In this document: positions 5,852 to 8,852 of the stretch, piece by piece | Layout: every line of letters starts with the position of its first letter | Numbering within the stretch: position 1 is the stretch's first letter | Assembly (NCBI GenBank): GCA_013287235.1 | Contig: JABDEF010000057.1 | Location: forward strand, 1 to 8,852 | Reading direction: 5' to 3' | Origin: Gammaproteobacteria bacterium | GTDB lineage: Bacteria > Pseudomonadota > Gammaproteobacteria > DSM-16500 | Length of the DNA stretch: 8,852 nt | Translations under genes and position numbers: made by a program | The notes under the pieces: model-generated | What the model saw: only the letters and a program-made list of their open reading frames with translations | The model's database searches: none | Told to the model about the DNA's origin: nothing

Positions 5852-6313
5852 TTAATAAAGTCTTGGGCTTTTTGGACTATAATCTTCTTGGTCATTTGAA
5901 GAGTTGGATTTATTTCCTGATGATGATAACCATGATAAAGGCATAGAAACAGATACACGATAACTTTGTCCCGGTCCTATTACTAAGTCACCTGGGTGCC
6001 CAATAACAGATGTCTTTTTGGATGTTTTAATTGCCAAATTTGTACCCTTTCTTCCTATAAACATCGGTTGTTCATCACATTCTATAGAAACGTGATTACC
6101 AACATCTCCAAAAAAAATGGGAGTTCCTTTGCATTTAATGCTTACGTTGTCTCCCACTTTTTGCTTAAATTTAATGTATCCTTTACTTTCTATTTCAACA
6201 TTACTTGGAACACTGCAAGTAATAGTTACATTCAAATGAGAGCAAGTAATTTTGCTATTGCTTTCTAAAGCACTAATTGTGCTATCGTCTATTTTGACGT
6301 GCTTTCTTAACAT
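5852..6313 (-). CDS. Small repeat protein with four 18-residue solenoid-like units
   Basis: A 153-residue protein that I cannot place in a named family. Residues 38-109 are four tandem 18-residue units: NVEIESKGYIKFKQKVGD, NVSIKCKGTPIFFGDVGN, HVSIECDEQPMFIGRKGT and NLAIKTSKKTSVIGHPGD. The regular alternation of N-hydrophobic-x-I, a turn, and a closing G-D/N suggests a short beta-solenoid, as in repeated VGDNVSI-type proteins. The first 37 residues (ITCSHLNVTITCSVPS) may be an irregular extra unit, and the C-terminus (130-153) is Ser/Asn-rich and probably disordered. There is no signal peptide or membrane span. The ATG at 6313 has AGGAA 6-7 nt upstream. The stop lies 6 bp from the IS30 end, so the insertion just spared the gene. 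It could bind a surface or a partner protein, or be a secreted effector; neither is shown. Confidence 0.78.
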   Translation of the reverse strand: MLRKHVKIDDSTISALESNSKITCSHLNVTITCSVPSNVEIESKGYIKFKQKVGDNVSIKCKGTPIFFGDVGNHVSIECDEQPMFIGRKGTNLAIKTSKKTSVIGHPGDLVIGPGQSYRVSVSMPLSWLSSSGNKSNSSNDQEDYSPKSPRLY

Positions 6314-6367
6314 ATTTATTCCTTATCTTTATTCTAAAATTTAGATAAATAATATTTTTCCCACGCA

Positions 6368-6395
6368 ATTATACCAAGAATAGTAAAAATATCTA
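6368..6395 (-). promoter_or_regulatory. Probable promoter of the repeat-protein gene
   Basis: On the minus strand a perfect -10 TATAAT (6368-6373) follows a 4-of-6 -35 TAGATA (6390-6395) after 16 bp. It lies about 55 bp before the ATG at 6313 and could also supply read-through into the IS and the GNAT gene. No terminator is evident between this site and the preceding gene. Confidence 0.5.
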
Positions 6396-6458
6396 TGGGG
6401 ATTTGAATCACCATTTCATAAAAAATATGTCCATTTAACAATAATCATAGTTTATCAA

Positions 6459-7349
6459 TCATTTCAAAATAAACCTTTTCTCTTTTTCTTTTTCATCTGA
6501 TCTTGAAGCAACCTCTACTGGCTGAAGTCTCCACATAGAATACATGGATCGTGCCACCTTCTGTAGTTGGTTTGCAAGTGAATACTCAACAGCATGATCA
6601 AGCTCTGTCTTATGCCTTGCTACAAATATTTTGACATCTGATTGCAGTTTGATAAGCATATCTTTTAGCATGTTGTCATATTTACCATTTGGTAAAGTTT
6701 TTATTAGATCATCTATTCCTTTTTCAGTTGCCAATAAATAATTAAGTTTTTCTCCTACATGAACTAAATCACCTTTATTCAGTAATATAAGCTCTAATGC
6801 TTCAAATGTTTTAGTTATCACTTCTCGTGGAGGATTAAGTAATAAAAGCCAACCAGAATCTCTGAATATAACATGAACCTGTGTAAAGATGTATTCATTC
6901 GATAATTGATCCAATTGCGGTAATAAAGTAGGTCGTAGTGCTGATACTCTTTCCAAAATATAATTATTTAATACCAATGATTGTGTTTCATTAATAAAAC
7001 CATTTTTTAAGAGTTGCATAATAGGATTTTGTATTGTATGACACATCCCTTGCTTCTGAAATAATAAATACATAGAATCTGGGATACATGCTCGAAAGGT
7101 TATATCAAGTTCAGCTAATTTAACGTTAATATCCTTTAAATCAAGCAAAGTAATTTCTTTTCTTGAGTAAGACAGAAAACCAGTCTCTGGCTTATTTGCC
7201 AAATGTATGGTATCAAGTATTTTTCCATGAGTTTTAATAAATTCTTTTTCATCTATATTAGATGGATTTAAACGAATATTTATATATTCTAAACTATCAG
7301 GAATATCGATCCAAGCAATAGGAGATTTATTAATACGAAGTGAAAGCAT
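6459..7349 (-). CDS. Unrecognised soluble protein, possible secreted effector
   Basis: A 296-residue protein with no family I recognise. It begins MLSLRINKSPIAWIDIPDS, is mostly helical, and has no signal peptide or clear membrane span; the hydrophobic WLLLLNPP (167-174) is too short. A coiled-coil-like helix follows around VITKTFEALELILLN (177-191) and another at about 235-270. The C-terminus is highly charged (RSDEKEKEKRFILK), with clustered glutamates about 6-11 residues from the end and hydrophobic Ile/Leu near the last residue. That recalls the E-rich C-terminal signals of Dot/Icm type IV effectors, an inference that holds only if the host has that system. The ATG at 7349 has GAGGA about 8-9 nt upstream. 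It is separated by 145 bp from the repeat-protein gene and is probably transcribed alone. Confidence that it is a gene is good; function is unknown. Confidence 0.8.
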   Translation of the reverse strand: MLSLRINKSPIAWIDIPDSLEYINIRLNPSNIDEKEFIKTHGKILDTIHLANKPETGFLSYSRKEITLLDLKDINVKLAELDITFRACIPDSMYLLFQKQGMCHTIQNPIMQLLKNGFINETQSLVLNNYILERVSALRPTLLPQLDQLSNEYIFTQVHVIFRDSGWLLLLNPPREVITKTFEALELILLNKGDLVHVGEKLNYLLATEKGIDDLIKTLPNGKYDNMLKDMLIKLQSDVKIFVARHKTELDHAVEYSLANQLQKVARSMYSMWRLQPVEVASRSDEKEKEKRFILK

Positions 7350-7380
7350 TGCAATTTTCCTCTTATTTTATTTAAGTTAT

Positions 7381-7454
7381 AAAAATAGTCGTATAGTCTT
7401 ACTTTATTATTTTAAAAGTCAACCAAATTATTATAAAGAAACGACTCTATTTTT
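7381..7454. repeat. Imperfect inverted repeat around the -35 region of the 7349 gene
   Basis: AAAAATAGTCGT (7381-7392) and ACGACTCTATTTTT (7441-7454) are inverse complements apart from two extra bases. The 48 bp between them hold a minus-strand TTGACT -35-like element (about 7418-7423). I find no matching -10 at standard spacing, so the promoter itself is not settled; the repeat may be an operator or a looping pair. Confidence 0.35.
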
Positions 7455-7686
7455 CTGATGTATCATGACTTTACTTTATTTAAAAATTGCTTTAATGCGC
7501 ATTTTTTTATTTTCTATAATGTTTTTCTTATCGATACTAATAATAAACATTATTGGTCGTTATCGGGTGAGTTTTTAATTTTTCAATCTTCGGGGCTAAC
7601 GAAACCGTACAATCATTTCAAGCTTTTTGTAATATATCTCGTTTATTTCATGTAAATAATTTACATTGTTTTATGAATGTATTTTT

Positions 7687-7721
7687 ATACGCGCTTTAAG
7701 TTTAAAATATGCGTATTTTTT
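7687..7721 (+). terminator. Possible plus-strand terminator hairpin
   Basis: ATACGC (7687-7692) pairs with GCGTAT (7711-7716), with an inner TTTAA / TTAAA pairing, and six T follow (7716-7721). The stem has unpaired bases and there is no established plus-strand gene upstream. Confidence 0.3.
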
Positions 7722-7740
7722 AAGGGAAAATAATATTATT

Positions 7741-7880
7741 AAAAGATTTATTAGACAGGTTTATTTACATGATCGCGTTTCTTATGCCCGATTTAAGCAA
7801 GAATCCCGACACGGGGTGTACTAAGGTATAGCTGGTTTTATGAGCCTTTTTTGCAACGGATCCATTTTTAGAAGTATTTT
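7741..7880 (+). ncRNA. Candidate small RNA, micro-ORF or dispersed repeat ahead of a strong terminator
   Basis: This tract is visibly richer in G and C than the DNA on its left and contains CCCG-ACA-CGGG (7805-7815) and other short pairings, then a plus-strand terminator at 7881-7912. A 20-codon frame (7769-7831) reads MIAFLMPDLSKNPDTGCTKV but has no good ribosome site. The MPDLSKNPDTGCTKV string resembles translated dispersed repeats seen in some gammaproteobacterial intergenic regions, from memory only. No clear plus-strand promoter is seen, which is the main argument against a small RNA. Confidence 0.35.
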
Positions 7881-7912
7881 AAGCGGGTGCAATCAATACA
7901 CCCGCTTTTTTT
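7881..7912 (+). terminator. Rho-independent terminator on the plus strand
   Basis: AAGCGGGTG (7881-7889) and CACCCGCTT (7899-7907) form a perfect 9-bp GC-rich stem with a 9-nt loop, and the T-run continues to 7912. The T-run is on the plus strand, facing the barrel gene's stop (7913). On the minus strand the hairpin is followed by TTAAAAT only, so it may end barrel-gene transcription less efficiently. Confidence 0.8.
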
Positions 7913-8761
7913 CTAGACTTTATACTCAATACCTAATACACCAGAATTAACATACATATTATCGAAATCAACCTTCCAACTGGTCGTCGGAACGTGGGTA
8001 GGATAGACTGTCGATCCGAAAGTAAATTCAGTATTCCCGAGATAAAGAAATCGATACTCAGCAAATAACTGCCAATTCTGACTTAAAGCAAAACGTAGTC
8101 CCGCTTTTGCTTGCGCTGCAAAAGTCCAGTCTAAACTATCTTCATCAGAATTAAAGTGATTGACACCTGGTTCTGGCGGGTTAACTTGAGGTGCATCAGC
8201 GCCGGTAATCGAGAGAATTGCTGCACCCAAACCGATACCAATATAAGGATGCACCATCCCTAGACGAAAACAATTTAGCTGGAAAATTCCGTTAACAAGA
8301 ACGACTCCTGTCTTCGTTGGAAAACTATCATCAAAATCATGTTCAGTGAGTACAATACTTGAATTGTCTAGGTCTGCTTCGAAGGTTTTACTAAAATAAA
8401 TACCTTCTAATTCAATGCCAGGGGTTATGCCCCAAGTAGGTACCAACCATTCATAACCGAAATGAATGCCACCAAAACCTATGGAATTACTACCGACGTT
8501 TCCTACTGCATCAATAGCCAGCGGTTCTGATAATGAACCTATACCCTCATCAAATAAGGTTGGACTAAACATTGCAATACCGTTTTGTCTTACTTGGAAA
8601 TCATTTATCGATCCATAGCCGCCAAAACCGCCGAGATAAAAGCCGCTTAAGATTGGAGGTAATTCTTCGCCTTTGTAGTTGCTCGCTACAACAGGTGCTG
8701 CTAATAATAGCGAACAAACTCCGAAAATAATCGAAATGGTTGATTTTTTTAAGGTAATCAA
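7913..8761 (-). CDS. Outer-membrane beta-barrel protein (OmpA-like / P44-Msp2-type porin fold)
   Basis: A 282-residue precursor exported to the outer membrane. The signal peptide has Lys5-Lys6, a hydrophobic core (IIFGVCSLLLAA) and a VVA cleavage site, so cutting is expected after Ala26. The mature part starts with the typical first strand SGFYLGGFGGYG (39-50) and continues with alternating amphipathic strands such as SIGFGGIHFGYEW, HPYIGIGLGAAI and WQLFAEYRFLYLG, ending GVLGIEYKV. About 8 strands with long acidic loops fit the small OMP_b-brl / surface antigen group. The last residue is Val rather than the usual Phe, though Tyr280 is in the terminal strand. I keep the TTG start at 8761 because a perfect AAGGAGG lies 6 nt upstream. 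It appears to be a single gene with its own extended -10 promoter. Likely role is a porin or surface antigen; substrate unknown. Confidence 0.9.
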   Translation of the reverse strand: MITLKKSTISIIFGVCSLLLAAPVVASNYKGEELPPILSGFYLGGFGGYGSINDFQVRQNGIAMFSPTLFDEGIGSLSEPLAIDAVGNVGSNSIGFGGIHFGYEWLVPTWGITPGIELEGIYFSKTFEADLDNSSIVLTEHDFDDSFPTKTGVVLVNGIFQLNCFRLGMVHPYIGIGLGAAILSITGADAPQVNPPEPGVNHFNSDEDSLDWTFAAQAKAGLRFALSQNWQLFAEYRFLYLGNTEFTFGSTVYPTHVPTTSWKVDFDNMYVNSGVLGIEYKV

Positions 8762-8767
8762 GATGTT

Positions 8768-8774
8768 CCTCCTT
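8768..8774 (-). promoter_or_regulatory. Perfect Shine-Dalgarno fixing the TTG start of the barrel gene
   Basis: AAGGAGG on the minus strand lies 6 nt before TTG at 8761, the optimal spacing. No ATG or GTG nearby is as well placed, and the signal peptide begins directly after the TTG, so the rare start codon is well supported. Confidence 0.85.
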
Positions 8775-8823
8775 ATGGTCCGTCACAAAAAAGGTTAAAT
8801 TATTACTAAGTTTTGCACACAAT

Positions 8824-8832
8824 AGTATATCA
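8824..8832 (-). promoter_or_regulatory. Extended -10 promoter of the barrel gene
   Basis: The minus strand reads TG-A-TATACT here, an extended -10 that can work without a good -35; none is seen at 17 bp. Transcription would start near 8817, giving a leader of about 56 nt before the TTG. Confidence 0.5.
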
Positions 8833-8852
8833 CTTTAAAAATCAATGATATA

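Larger units (their letters stand above)
7350..7912. other. 563-bp gap without a convincing protein gene
   Basis: The gap holds the upstream region of the 7349 gene (7350-7460), a very AT-rich stretch (7460-7680), a plus-strand hairpin followed by six T (7687-7721), and a less AT-rich tract with a perfect terminator (7741-7912). A 65-codon plus frame at 7458-7655 has no ribosome site and looks accidental. A small patch around 7575-7620 (TCTTCGGGGCTAACGAAA) is compositionally different and could be a relic. Confidence 0.6.

Noticed and set aside
5996..6268. 90-codon plus-strand frame
   Set aside because: It is antisense to the 18-residue repeat gene, whose regular repeats show that the minus strand is the coding one.
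7458..7655. 65-codon plus-strand open frame in the gap before the 7349 gene
   Set aside because: It has no ribosome site, is rich in Phe, Tyr and Ile as expected from AT-rich noncoding DNA, and shows no domain or signal pattern.
8601..8822. 73-codon minus-strand frame overlapping the start of the barrel gene
   Set aside because: It runs in another frame across the signal peptide and first strand of a clear outer-membrane protein and has no recognisable features.

Overview
The window is AT-rich DNA that most resembles an accessory region of a gammaproteobacterium, probably of the Legionellales (Legionella, Coxiella or Aquicella-like). This placement is an inference from base composition, a small P44/OmpA-like beta-barrel protein, a SEC-C/TPR protein and possible effector-like genes; no marker gene settles it. 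Apart from a fragment at the left edge, every convincing gene lies on the minus strand.

Reading along the minus strand from the right: an outer-membrane beta-barrel gene (8761-7913, TTG start with a perfect Shine-Dalgarno); a 563-bp gap (7350-7912) with a plus-strand terminator facing the barrel gene and a possible small RNA, micro-ORF or dispersed repeat; an unrecognised soluble protein with a charged C-terminus (7349-6459); a small protein of four 18-residue solenoid-like repeats (6313-5852); an IS30-family element (about 5845-4770) with an intact DD33E transposase; and a GNAT acetyltransferase (4769-4293) starting where the IS should end.

The most interesting part is 4250-350. A near-consensus sigma70 promoter (TTGACA, 17 bp, GATAAT) carries a perfect 8-bp-arm palindrome over its -10 and spacer. 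It drives five tightly packed genes: a coiled-coil protein of unknown function, a SEC-C/TPR protein, a zeta-toxin-like P-loop kinase, a small protein resembling the usual partner of such kinases, and a complete tyrosine recombinase. From the SEC-C/TPR gene onward, each stop lies within 10 bp of the next start or overlaps it. A 14-bp direct repeat lies just beyond the recombinase stop. I read this as a self-controlled toxin-antitoxin-like or defence module that carries its own integrase. The gene contents and promoter are visible in the sequence; the joint function is inferred.

The left edge (1-237) holds the C-terminal end of an unidentified plus-strand gene, convergent with the recombinase.
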